Part shown: in pieces, positions 23,173 to 30,940 of the stretch
How the letters are laid out: the number at the start of each line of letters is the position of its first letter
Position numbering within the stretch: the first letter of the stretch is position 1
Source of the DNA: a virus
DNA: 34,908 bases
Reading direction: 5' to 3' (one strand)
Virus record (IMG/VR): IMGVR_UViG_3300046507_000309
Span: 1 to 34,908 of that record
The notes under the pieces: model-generated
Seen by the model: the letters and a program-made list of their open reading frames with translations, nothing else
Told to the model about the DNA's origin: nothing
The model's database searches: none
Program-made: the position numbers and the translations under genes

Positions 23173-25347
23173 ATGTCATCCATTCTGCCGAAGGGCAAAA
23201 CGCAGTTCACGAACCTGCTCGGTCGGCCGCTCGTTGGCGGGTCGGTCTACTTCTATGCACCCGGCACTGAGAACAAGAAGGACACGTGGCAAGACGAGGC
23301 GCTGACGATTCCGAATACGAACCCGGTGTTGCTCGACGCGCGCGGCGAGGCGACGATCTGGGGTGACGGCGAGTATCGGCAGGTCGTAAAAGACCTGCTC
23401 GGCATCACGATCTGGGATCAGGTCGTGTCGGCGTCTATCTCTTCGGTCGCGCTCTCCGGGCCCGGCGGCGCCGCGATGGTCGGCATGCCTTTCGGCGGCA
23501 CGCTGGCGGATCAATTCTCGCTCGGGATCAATCGAGTGGTCGATTCGATTGCGGCACTGCGTGCGCTGAACCACACGGTCTTTCAGCGCGCCTTCGTCGC
23601 GGGCTATTACGCGCCGCACGACGGCGGCGGCGGAGCGTACCAATACGATTCGAATGACACGTCGAGCGTAGACAACGGCGGGACGATCATCGTCGCGAGC
23701 GATGGCGCGCGCTGGAAGCTTCAGGTAACGAACGGCGTCACCGTGAAGCAGTTCGGCGCGAAGGGAGACGGCACGACCGACGACTACAACGCATTTTCGA
23801 AGGGGCTGCTCGCGGTCCGGAAACTCACGGTCCCGTATGCCGCGTCGGGCTATTACCTCTCGCAAGGGCTGGTCGTTAGCGACGGACACGACCTTTCGGG
23901 CGAAGTGTTCTATCCCGGCAATGACACGAAAAGCACGAAGCTAATCTTTGCGAACGGCGTGTCGATCTGCCTCGCCATTGATGGCGTGAAGTCGTCGGAT
24001 AGTGTGGGCGGCGGCACGGCATCGGCGCATAAGCTCGCGATCACTCGGCAGGGAACCCCGCCGGCCGGTTCAATCGGCGTTCAGGTTCGAGGGGCCTATA
24101 ACTCGATCCTCGAAGACATCTTCTCGGTCAATCACCAGATCTGCATGAGCCTGCTCGGCGCGGGCGGCTCGGGCAATGCGTCGCTCTCCAACGGCATTGC
24201 CTGCACGATGTCGCGCATTTACACGGCAATCGCCTACGACGCGCACTGGGAAATCAATTCGTGGCCTGAGCTGCGCGTCACCGGCGGCCGCTCGGGAATG
24301 AACGGCCTGGGCGACGTGGCAGGAAACACGCACGTGCGAATCACGTCACCGTCGGGTGGCACGGGCGGCGCAGGCCCGAATACTATCGTGTTCGATAACT
24401 TCCAGTTCAATCAGGGGCAGCCGGGCCCAGCGAACTGGCTGACTTTCACGAACAACCTTGCGGGTGTCGGCAATCAGGTTATTTTCCAGTTCAATAACTG
24501 CCACATTGAAAACATCACCGGCGCCTATATCAAGTCGACTTCGACCAACTCGTATATCCAGAAGCTGACGATCTCGAACACGGTTTTCAATCAGCCGGTG
24601 CCGATGTTCGATGTGCAGTCGACGCTCGAAATCGACGCTATGAAGTTCGTGGCGTGCAACATCGCGGCAACGACATTTAATCCGACCGTGCAGTATCTCA
24701 ACGGAATGGCGCTGATCGGATGCACGTTCGGCGGAACTGCGGCCACGTTGAGCGCGCCGGCCAATAAGAATTGGCAAGTGGCGAGCATCGGCAATAACTG
24801 GTTCGGCGGATCAGCGATTGTGCTGTCGGGCACGGGTTGGAGCAGCTTGGTATTTCAGGACACGGTCGATTTCTCATCGACGTTCACGAATACCGCATCG
24901 CCGGCAGAAAAGACGAATGTCGTCGTGCCGCGGCAATCGCTTCAGTCATGGACGCCGCAACTGACGTTCGGCGGTTTGTCGACGGGCATTGCCTATTCGA
25001 TCCAGTCCGGCGCGTTCCAGATTATCGGCAATCTCTGCGTGATGCAGTTCAGGGTAAAGCTGTCTTCGAAGGGATCGGCGACCGGCAACGCGGAGATTTG
25101 GAATCTGCCTGTCCCGTTCAATGCATCGCTTTATCAGACGGGGGGCGGCGGGGCCATCGTGCAAAACAATGGCATGGCAGCGCTGGCCGGGCCAATCCTC
25201 GCGCAAGGCGCTATCGGCCAAACCGCTGGAAGTTCGCAGTCGGTTATCAAACTGCTTCAACAGCAAGCCGCTTCGACGAATACGGTGACCGACGCCAATT
25301 TCACGAATGCGAGTGAGATCTCCGGCGTGATCGTGTTCTTCACCTGA
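23173..25347 (+). CDS. Tailspike with P22-type head-binding domain
   Basis: Residues 1-105 (FTNLLGRPLVGGSVYFYAPG, then DEALTIPNTNPVLLDARGEA) match the head-binding domain shared by P22-like spikes. At about 191 VKQFGAKGDGTTDD is the start motif of the pectate-lyase superfamily beta-helix, which runs to about 560, and a beta-rich C-terminal domain ends the 724-residue protein. Such spikes bind and often cut host surface polysaccharide. The receptor-binding part sets host range and is expected to vary between relatives. Catalytic residues cannot be assigned from sequence alone. Confidence 0.88.
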   Translation: MSSILPKGKTQFTNLLGRPLVGGSVYFYAPGTENKKDTWQDEALTIPNTNPVLLDARGEATIWGDGEYRQVVKDLLGITIWDQVVSASISSVALSGPGGAAMVGMPFGGTLADQFSLGINRVVDSIAALRALNHTVFQRAFVAGYYAPHDGGGGAYQYDSNDTSSVDNGGTIIVASDGARWKLQVTNGVTVKQFGAKGDGTTDDYNAFSKGLLAVRKLTVPYAASGYYLSQGLVVSDGHDLSGEVFYPGNDTKSTKLIFANGVSICLAIDGVKSSDSVGGGTASAHKLAITRQGTPPAGSIGVQVRGAYNSILEDIFSVNHQICMSLLGAGGSGNASLSNGIACTMSRIYTAIAYDAHWEINSWPELRVTGGRSGMNGLGDVAGNTHVRITSPSGGTGGAGPNTIVFDNFQFNQGQPGPANWLTFTNNLAGVGNQVIFQFNNCHIENITGAYIKSTSTNSYIQKLTISNTVFNQPVPMFDVQSTLEIDAMKFVACNIAATTFNPTVQYLNGMALIGCTFGGTAATLSAPANKNWQVASIGNNWFGGSAIVLSGTGWSSLVFQDTVDFSSTFTNTASPAEKTNVVVPRQSLQSWTPQLTFGGLSTGIAYSIQSGAFQIIGNLCVMQFRVKLSSKGSATGNAEIWNLPVPFNASLYQTGGGGAIVQNNGMAALAGPILAQGAIGQTAGSSQSVIKLLQQQAASTNTVTDANFTNASEISGVIVFFT

Positions 25348-25392
25348 TCACGTCGTGAAAGAAAAACGATACGGCCAAGAACGGGGAAAACA

Positions 25393-25764
25393 ATGGGTGA
25401 GCGGATGCGCTACGGTGATCCGCCGCTTACCGAGGGCGATGGATTTGGAGCCATCGCGGACGCGCTCAATAAGCTGCGCGACGAAATCGGGCAGCGGCAT
25501 GTCGAAAACACCAGTTCTCTGGAAGTGTTGGAGAAGGACTTGAAAGTGGTAATCGATCGAGTCGATGACCTCGCGAAGGGATTTCCCGGCGGTGATCCTG
25601 AAGGCCATCGGCGCGCGCACGAGGCGCTTATTCGGAAGGCTGAAGCGCGCGCGAAGTTCTATGAGGACTTGTGCAGCGAGCTCGCAAAGAAAGGACTGTG
25701 GGCATTGCTCGCGCTGATCGGCATCGCCGTCTGGCAGTACGTCAAAACGAAGGTAAATACGTGA
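25393..25764 (+). CDS. Holin-like protein, coiled coil plus C-terminal span
   Basis: The 123-residue protein has an amphipathic helix and coiled coil (EVLEKDLKVVIDRVDDLAKG), a charged region and one membrane span at about 101-118 (GLWALLALIGIAVWQYVKTK). It directly precedes the endolysin, with a GTGA overlap. The layout recalls XhlA-type holin accessory proteins. Whether this or the protein at 26309 is the holin is open. Confidence 0.6.
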   Translation: MGERMRYGDPPLTEGDGFGAIADALNKLRDEIGQRHVENTSSLEVLEKDLKVVIDRVDDLAKGFPGGDPEGHRRAHEALIRKAEARAKFYEDLCSELAKKGLWALLALIGIAVWQYVKTKVNT

Positions 25765-26312
25765 ACTCGACCGACTACATCGACAAAGTGATTGGCCGCG
25801 AAGGTGGCTATTCAAATAACCCGGCCGACAAGGGCGGCGAGACCATGTGGGGCATCACGGCGGCGACCGCGCGAGCGTTCGGCTATGCCGGGCCGATGGC
25901 GCAGATGACGCGCGACACCGCGATCGCGATCTATCGCGCGCGCTACTGGACGCAGCCGCGGTTCGATCAGGTGCAGGCGATCGACGGCGACATCGCCGAA
26001 AAGCTGCTCGACATCGGCGTGAACATGGGCCCGGCGACCGGCATCCAGTTCCTGCAGCGCGCGCTGAATGTGCTGAACAATCAAGGAAAGGCCTTCCCCG
26101 ACATCGCTGTCGACGGCGGCATCGGTGCGATGACAATCGCGGCGCTGCAGTCCTTCATCGCGCAGCGCGGCAACGATGGCCGGCGCGTGCTGCTCGGGAT
26201 GATCGCGTCGCAGCAGTCGGTGCGGTATGTCGAGATCGCAGAGAAGAACCCGTCGCAGGAAACCTTCGAATACGGGTGGCAGTTGAACCGCGCACTGGGA
26301 GTCGCAGCATGA
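25761..26312 (+). CDS. GH108 endolysin (muramidase)
   Basis: The 183-residue lysozyme begins with the GH108 signature VIGREGGYSNNPADKGGETM, WGIT; Glu14 is the catalytic acid. A C-terminal peptidoglycan-binding part (VDGGIGAMTIAALQSFIAQR) follows, as in the ZliS family. There is no signal peptide, so export depends on a holin. The GTG start overlaps the holin-like stop and lies directly at the conserved N-terminus. It would cut the glycan strands of host peptidoglycan at lysis. Confidence 0.92.
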   Translation: MNSTDYIDKVIGREGGYSNNPADKGGETMWGITAATARAFGYAGPMAQMTRDTAIAIYRARYWTQPRFDQVQAIDGDIAEKLLDIGVNMGPATGIQFLQRALNVLNNQGKAFPDIAVDGGIGAMTIAALQSFIAQRGNDGRRVLLGMIASQQSVRYVEIAEKNPSQETFEYGWQLNRALGVAA

Positions 26313-27013
26313 GCACATGGGGAGATGTCGCGGCGACTGTCGCGAAGGTCGCGCCGATCGTCGGCAACCTGCTGCCGGGCGTCGGCACTGCGGCGGGCGT
26401 CGGCGTGGGAGCGGTGGCGTCCATCGTTGCATCGGCGCTCGGCACTGCGGCCGATCCTGATTCGGTGATGGCCGCGCTGAAGAATGATCCGGAAGCGCTC
26501 GCGAAGGTGCGGCAGGCCGAGCTCGACAATCAGTCGAAACTCGCCGACATCGCCATGCAGCGCGAGCAGAACCGGCTCGCCGCCGAGACCGCGCAACAGC
26601 AGGCGCAGTTCGCCGACCTTCAGAACGCGCGGCAATACGCGACGCAGAACAACGATCACACGGCGCGCAATCTCGCGTATCTGTACACGGTCGCGCTGTT
26701 CTGCACGATCGCGGCGCACCTTGGCATCCTCGTGATGAAGGTCGCCATCGAGCCGCTGGCGATGAGCCTGATCAGCACCTTGGAAGGCGTGCTCGTGACG
26801 ATGGCGGTCAAGACGAGCGAGTTCTTCACGGGCGGCTCGCGCAGCGCGGACCAACTCGCCAGCCAGTTCGCGCAGTTCGCCACGGCGCCGGGCACCGTGA
26901 CAGCGCCAACTGTCAGCGCGCCACAGACTGTCACGACGATCCAGACCCCGCCGATGCAGCCACAGACCGTGACCATCGCGCCAGCCGAGCGCGACCTGTA
27001 TCGAGGCAGTTGA
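26309..27013 (+). CDS. Putative three-span holin-like protein
   Basis: The 234-residue protein has a Gly/Ala hydrophobic N-terminal segment (about 10-45; VAPIVGNLLPGVGTAAGVGV), a polar helical middle, two more spans at about 123-165 (NLAYLYTVALFCTIAAHLGI and IEPLAMSLISTLEGVLVTMA), and a Pro/Thr-rich C-terminal tail. It resembles the Holin_3TM/GTA-holin group. ATGA overlap with the endolysin. No Rz/Rz1 spanin pair is visible nested in it. Confidence 0.6.
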   Translation: MSTWGDVAATVAKVAPIVGNLLPGVGTAAGVGVGAVASIVASALGTAADPDSVMAALKNDPEALAKVRQAELDNQSKLADIAMQREQNRLAAETAQQQAQFADLQNARQYATQNNDHTARNLAYLYTVALFCTIAAHLGILVMKVAIEPLAMSLISTLEGVLVTMAVKTSEFFTGGSRSADQLASQFAQFATAPGTVTAPTVSAPQTVTTIQTPPMQPQTVTIAPAERDLYRGS

Positions 27014-27024
27014 TACGACGAAAA

Positions 27025-27050
27025 AAAAGCCACCTCACCGGGTGGCTTTT
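27025..27050. terminator. Bidirectional intrinsic terminator
   Basis: AAAAGCCACC (27025-27034) pairs with GGTGGCTTTT (27041-27050) around a six-base loop, with A-rich and T-rich flanks. It lies between the convergent lysis operon and moron, so it can end both transcripts. Confidence 0.9.
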
Positions 27051-27069
27051 CTCTTTGCAGCACGGCCCG

Positions 27070-27996
27070 TTACACGTCCGTCAGATCAATATCGAATTGC
27101 CTGATCAGGCGCATGACAGCCATGTCATCGATCGGCTCTTCGAAGCCCACGCCGAGTTCAGGCGACGACGGCTGAAATTCATAGAGCGCGTGGTCGCCGT
27201 CCTCGCGCAGCATTTGCATCGAGTGACAGCCTGGTTGTTCAGTGGGCTCGCGCAGCTGCACGCAGATGAAAGCGCTGTTTTCCGTCATCGAGCGGATCTT
27301 GTCAGATAGCAGGGGGAAGGCTCTGACCGCGTTGTGCTTCGGGCGCAGAATCATAACGAAGAGCTTCGCGTCGGGCAGTTGCATCATCCGGCCGAAGCGA
27401 CCGACAGTATTCTGCAGATACCCGTAATCGTCAGGCGTCGACGGGTCGCGGTGCGCAAACATGTCGCCCACGCCGTCACGATCGCGATAGAAGGCGTGAT
27501 CCGCGCCCGGCTCCTTCGATTCCCGACGCTGCGTGATGGCGACGTAGTGCTTCGAATCGAGGAAGGTCGCGAACTGATCGTCGAGGCAGTGAAGGATCGT
27601 GGCCGGCGACGAAAAGAGCCAATCGAACGGCAATGAATACCGCTTCAGGCCGTGCTTCTTCAGCAGAAAGCTGGTCAGGCAATGCGTTCCGAGCGACACG
27701 ATATGCTTGACCTGCTGTCCGCCTACCAGCCGTTTGCCCGGTGGGCCGCTCACGCGCAGCGCGATCCCGGGCTCCTTCGCTACACGGTCCGCATATTCCC
27801 GGCTGGCCAGAAGGCTGCGCACCGCTTCCGCGATACCGTCGTCCCGCACGCCTGCTGTCAACAGCCGCCGATAGGCGACTGTGCCGCCCGGATCTGCGCG
27901 CCGTCCGAGAATGGCCCGGTAAAGCGCGTCGATGAGCGTGCGGTCCGCTTCGTCGCTTGCGTCGATGTTGGATTCGGGGAGGTTGAGAAGCTGCAT
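27070..27996 (-). CDS. Moron: DUF4214-like plus papain-like DUF1796-type protein
   Basis: The 308-residue protein has an N-terminal DUF4214-like segment (about 20-68; LIDALYRAILGRRADPGGTV, ending SLLASREY), known from S-layer and glycan-related proteins. From about 97 it follows the DUF1796 pattern, a putative papain-like cysteine peptidase fold: IVSLGTHC with Cys106, then SLPFDWLFS at 121-129, and His182 in MFAHRD. It lies alone, oriented against the late genes, between the lysis terminator and attP: a lysogenic-conversion position. The ATG at 27996 starts just before the conserved part; an upstream in-frame start at 28080 would add low-quality sequence. Surface or glycan modification is a guess; enzymatic activity is untested. 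Confidence 0.75.
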   Translation of the reverse strand: MQLLNLPESNIDASDEADRTLIDALYRAILGRRADPGGTVAYRRLLTAGVRDDGIAEAVRSLLASREYADRVAKEPGIALRVSGPPGKRLVGGQQVKHIVSLGTHCLTSFLLKKHGLKRYSLPFDWLFSSPATILHCLDDQFATFLDSKHYVAITQRRESKEPGADHAFYRDRDGVGDMFAHRDPSTPDDYGYLQNTVGRFGRMMQLPDAKLFVMILRPKHNAVRAFPLLSDKIRSMTENSAFICVQLREPTEQPGCHSMQMLREDGDHALYEFQPSSPELGVGFEEPIDDMAVMRLIRQFDIDLTDV

Positions 27997-28044
27997 GTCT
28001 GTTCTTGTTGGAGTTGTATGCCACGACGGCGCGCGGTCCAGTCG

Positions 28045-28304
28045 CGGTGCTACGACGGTGCTACGCGACCGTATGATCAATCGCGCCGTGCCTTTTGTGT
28101 TGGTTCTAAGGAGATTTTAGCCCGTCCAATCCATCATCGGTGCAACCGATACACGGCGAGGGCTTGTATTCATTGGGTTTCCGCGCCACGGCTTGGTTTG
28201 GCGCGCTTCAGAGAGTTGCATGATTCGATGCGGTTTTCGGCGTTTTCCGGTCGTTTCACAGCAAAGTGCTACGATGTAGGACCGAATTCTGGCCTGTAGC
28301 ACCG
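28045..28304. promoter_or_regulatory. Putative integrase arm sites around attP
   Basis: CGGTGCTACG occurs at 28045-28054 and 28056-28065, GTGCTACG at 28266-28273, and its inverse TGTAGCACCG at 28295-28304. The copies flank the dusA-like core on both sides at distances usual for arm-type sites of tyrosine recombinases. The right-hand copies lie just upstream of int, so bound integrase could also repress its own gene. Binding is inferred. Confidence 0.6.
28120..28173 (-). pseudogene. dusA: dusA 5' fragment carried in attP
   Basis: On the minus strand an ATG at 28173 opens a frame reading MNTSPRRVSVAPMMDWTG and then TAA. SVAPMMDWT (28123-28149) is the N-terminal signature of tRNA-dihydrouridine synthase A, whose next residues are normally DRHCR. 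Only 18 codons are present. dusA is an established insertion site for phages and islands, which carry its 5' end to restore the gene. The recombination core should lie in 28123-28149. The piece is therefore part of attP, not a decayed gene of this genome. Confidence 0.85.
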
Positions 28305-28311
28305 GGGAACG

Positions 28312-29382
28312 ATGGGAACGATATCGGCGCGAGAACGCAAGGACAAGAGTATAGGCTACACCGCCCAGATCCGTCTGAAGGACGGTGGGAAGGTCGTCTA
28401 CACCGAGTCGAAGACCTTCGACCGCCGCCAGGCGGCGCAGTCGTGGCTCGACAAGCGCGAACGAGAGCTGGCGCAGCCTGGCGCGCTGGAGTCGGCCGCG
28501 ACGGAAGATCCGACCCTTGCCGACGTCATCGACCGCTACGTGCGTGAGTCACGCAAAGAGGTCCAGGGAACCAAGAAACAGGTGCTACGCGCGATCCAAG
28601 GAGCACCGATCGGCGAGGTGCACTGTAGCCGGATTGTCAGTCATACCTATGTTCAGTTCGCGCAGAGCCTGAAGGTTAAACCTCAGACGGTCGAAAATTA
28701 CATGTCGCACCTGGCGGCCGTCGTCCACATCGCGCGGCCCGCGTGGGGCTATCCGCTCGACGAGAAGCAGCTCATCGACGCGCGCACGGTGCTGAAAAAG
28801 TTGGGCACGACCGGCAAGTCTCGGCACCGCGATCGCCGACCGACGTTTGACGAGCTCGACCGGCTGATGGAGCACTTCGGCCAGATCCGGAAGCGCCGCC
28901 CGAGCAGCGTGCCGATGCAGGCAATCACCGCGTTCGCGATCTTCTCGACGCGCCGGCTCGAGGAAATGCTGCGCATCACGCACGAGGATCTCGACGAGGC
29001 GCACAGCCGCGTGCTCGTGCGCGACCTGAAGCACCCTGGTCAGAAGATCGGCAACGACGTCTGGTGCGATCTGCCGCCCGAGGCGATGCGGATTATCAAG
29101 GCGCAGCCGACGAAAGCCGGTCGCATCTTCCCGTACTCATCAGACGCCGTCGGCGCGGCCTTCACGCGGGCATGTCAACTACTGGGGATTGGGGATTTGC
29201 ACCTGCATGATATGCGGCACGAGGGTGCCAGCAGGCTGTTCGAGATGGGCCTGACGATTCCGCACGTGGCGGCGGTCACAGGGCATCGAAGCTGGTCGAG
29301 CCTGAAGCGCTACACGCACCTCAGGCACACGGGGGACAGGTTTGAGGGGTGGCAGTGGCTCGATGTGATCGCGCCAATCTGA
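28312..29382 (+). CDS. int: Tyrosine recombinase integrase, dusA-targeting
   Basis: The 356-residue integrase has an arm-binding-like N-terminus (SIGYTAQIRLKDGGKVVYTE), a core-binding region (about 68-165) and a catalytic domain with Arg215 (FSTRRLEEM), Lys240, His299-x-x-Arg302 (HDMRHEG), His325 (GHRSW) and the nucleophile Tyr334 (RYTHL). It lies next to the dusA fragment, so its target is inferred to be dusA. GGGGAAC precedes the ATG. It is transcribed toward the interior of the leftward genes, unlike lambda int. All catalytic residues are present, so it should be active. Confidence 0.93.
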   Translation: MGTISARERKDKSIGYTAQIRLKDGGKVVYTESKTFDRRQAAQSWLDKRERELAQPGALESAATEDPTLADVIDRYVRESRKEVQGTKKQVLRAIQGAPIGEVHCSRIVSHTYVQFAQSLKVKPQTVENYMSHLAAVVHIARPAWGYPLDEKQLIDARTVLKKLGTTGKSRHRDRRPTFDELDRLMEHFGQIRKRRPSSVPMQAITAFAIFSTRRLEEMLRITHEDLDEAHSRVLVRDLKHPGQKIGNDVWCDLPPEAMRIIKAQPTKAGRIFPYSSDAVGAAFTRACQLLGIGDLHLHDMRHEGASRLFEMGLTIPHVAAVTGHRSWSSLKRYTHLRHTGDRFEGWQWLDVIAPI

Positions 29383-29409
29383 GGCTGCAACAGAACGACG
29401 AGGAAACTG

Positions 29410-30108
29410 ATGGGTAAGAAGCCGGCTGCGTGCCCCCAATACGATGAAGCGCCGCTACACGACGTCTACTTGTTTGAACTGCACCGTCACTCAACTAACT
29501 TGGTGCGGAAACTGAACGATTTGTTCGAGCGCATGCCGATCCCTGCAGAGGGAATGGGGTTTATCGACCCCGATCCCGAGGCTCATTCGCTTATTACGTC
29601 GCTGCTTTCAGACGCAGCAAGCGCAAAAAATCTTCTTGCCGATTACAAGCGCAGAGATCTCAGCGGCCTTGAAAACGCTTATCGCGCGAAACGGACTGCT
29701 TTTCTACGAAGTGTCCTTGATGGTATCGATATTTCGACACTTCTGGACAAGTCCGTACGCAACAGCGTTGAGCATTTCGACGAGTATCTAGACAAGGCAA
29801 ACATTGCGTTCTCCAATAAATCGGGGAAGCGTGGATTCGGTCTTTACAATCTCGTGCTGAGTTCTTTAAAGGTTCTCGAAGCCATGGACACCTTCAATGG
29901 CACGGAAATTCATCCGCTGAAGATTTATGTAGCCGACCAACGGACCTATTACAACTTTGAGGCGAAGGTAGACCTTGGAGCCCTGCTTCAAGAAGCCCAA
30001 GCGATCGTCGCAAGAGTCGAAGCGCACATGAACTATCCCGATGCGCAGAGAGGAAAGGCTGGCGGCGGAATTATTCCCTTGGGGAATCACGCCGAACCGG
30101 CAAGCTGA
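29410..30108 (+). CDS. Putative HEPN-like protein with RNxxxH motif
   Basis: The 232-residue protein is mostly helical. R117-N-S-V-E-H122, in DKSVRNSVEHFDEYLD, is the RNxxxH motif of HEPN RNases, in the middle of a predicted four-helix region. HEPN proteins are common in toxin, abortive infection and other defence systems. No partner such as an MNT nucleotidyltransferase is adjacent. It has a GAGGAA ribosome site, follows int on the same strand by 27 bp, and its last 22 bases overlap the end of the convergent PrtN-like gene. Its base composition is visibly less GC-rich than its neighbours, suggesting separate acquisition. Function is inferred. Confidence 0.6.
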   Translation: MGKKPAACPQYDEAPLHDVYLFELHRHSTNLVRKLNDLFERMPIPAEGMGFIDPDPEAHSLITSLLSDAASAKNLLADYKRRDLSGLENAYRAKRTAFLRSVLDGIDISTLLDKSVRNSVEHFDEYLDKANIAFSNKSGKRGFGLYNLVLSSLKVLEAMDTFNGTEIHPLKIYVADQRTYYNFEAKVDLGALLQEAQAIVARVEAHMNYPDAQRGKAGGGIIPLGNHAEPAS

Positions 30109-30353
30109 TTGCACTCTTTGACAGCGGCCTTGCGGCGCTTGTCAATGTAATCGGCCAGGTCGGTCAAGTGAACGCCCTTTGCGCCCTTCTGCGACGTCTC
30201 CATCCGCACGAGCGGCAGCGTGATTTCCCCCGCGGAAATCTTGCGCAGCAGCGTCGGGACGGTGAGCGGCGCGAAGTAGTCGCGGCACACGGTTTCAATC
30301 GGGATGACGGCCGCCGCATTGTATTGGGCCATCAGGAGAAAGGTCGTATTCAT
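30087..30353 (-). CDS. PrtN-like regulator
   Basis: The 88-residue protein matches the pyocin activator PrtN family along its length: NTTFLLMAQYNAAAVIPIET, VCRDYF, then LVRMETSQKGAKGVHLTDLA and YIDKRR. PrtN activates pyocin genes in Pseudomonas; phage members near int probably act in excision or early control. It lies at the distal end of the leftward genes, next to the AlpA-like gene. Start at the ATG at 30353. Confidence 0.85.
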   Translation of the reverse strand: MNTTFLLMAQYNAAAVIPIETVCRDYFAPLTVPTLLRKISAGEITLPLVRMETSQKGAKGVHLTDLADYIDKRRKAAVKECNQLAGSA

Positions 30354-30380
30354 TTCAGGCTCCAGGCGTGTCGCGTGATA

Positions 30381-30599
30381 TCAATTATGTGCTGCGCTGT
30401 GGTTTTCATCTTTCGGTGTCGAAGCCGCGATGAGTTTGTCGATGCTCTCGGCCGTAATGCGCGGGGAGCGCTCGCCGATTTTCACGAGGCAGAGCTTCCC
30501 GGCTTCGGCCATCCGATAGACCGTCGCGCGCGAGACGCCGAGCTGCGCCATCACGGCGCTGATGCGGTACAGCTTCGGGGGCGTGGTGGTCGTCTTCAT
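30381..30599 (-). CDS. AlpA/excisionase-like HTH protein
   Basis: The 72-residue protein has a MerR/AlpA-type HTH: LYRISAVMAQLGVSRATVYR, MAEAGKLCLVKIGERSPRIT. Such proteins bend DNA as excisionases or activate int. The ATG at 30599 is preferred to upstream in-frame ATGs because AGAGGA lies just before it. With the PrtN-like gene it forms the likely excision control pair. Confidence 0.8.
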   Translation of the reverse strand: MKTTTTPPKLYRISAVMAQLGVSRATVYRMAEAGKLCLVKIGERSPRITAESIDKLIAASTPKDENHSAAHN

Positions 30600-30614
30600 T
30601 TCGTCCTCTCTCAT

Positions 30615-30635
30615 AAAAAGCGCGCCGTGGCGCTT
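30615..30635 (-). terminator. Leftward intrinsic terminator before the AlpA-like gene
   Basis: AAGCGC (30618-30623) pairs with GCGCTT (30630-30635) around a six-base loop. Read leftward, a run of T follows (30615-30619). It would stop leftward transcription before the excision genes unless polymerase is antiterminated. The stem is short, so strength is uncertain. Confidence 0.5.
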
Positions 30636-30715
30636 ACGAATTGTTCGGTGCATTTTGGCGGTCTAAAGCTGGCCCGCGCGTTGCTGAAATGCAGTCAAGG
30701 TCGTAGGAGACAGCC

Positions 30716-30940
30716 ATGAGCTACGGAAACCCTCACGAACTGCTCGAACTCGTTTCAAGCGCGCTGCCGCCGCGAAACGAACTGGGCCACACAGGGCAAG
30801 AGGACTTCGAATACTTCTGCGCATACACCGGCCTCCGGAAGGAGAACGTCGGGGCCGATGCGTTCGCATGGGCGAAGCTCGCCTTTCTGTCCGCGTGGAG
30901 ACGTCGAACTGATGCCCTTGCCGAGCATTCAATGCAGTGA
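30716..30940 (+). CDS. Small protein upstream of ligase
   Basis: A 74-residue helical protein (NPHELLELVSSALPPRNELG, then FAWAKLAFLSAWRR) starts after a strong AGGAG. It overlaps the ligase start by 29 bases. Opposite in strand to the genes on both sides of this three-gene block. No family recognised. Confidence 0.65.
   Translation: MSYGNPHELLELVSSALPPRNELGHTGQEDFEYFCAYTGLRKENVGADAFAWAKLAFLSAWRRRTDALAEHSMQ

Noticed and set aside
28117-28302. 61-codon minus-strand frame as an independent gene
   Set aside because: Its last 18 codons are the start of dusA and the rest lies in untranslated upstream DNA; it is best explained as attP.
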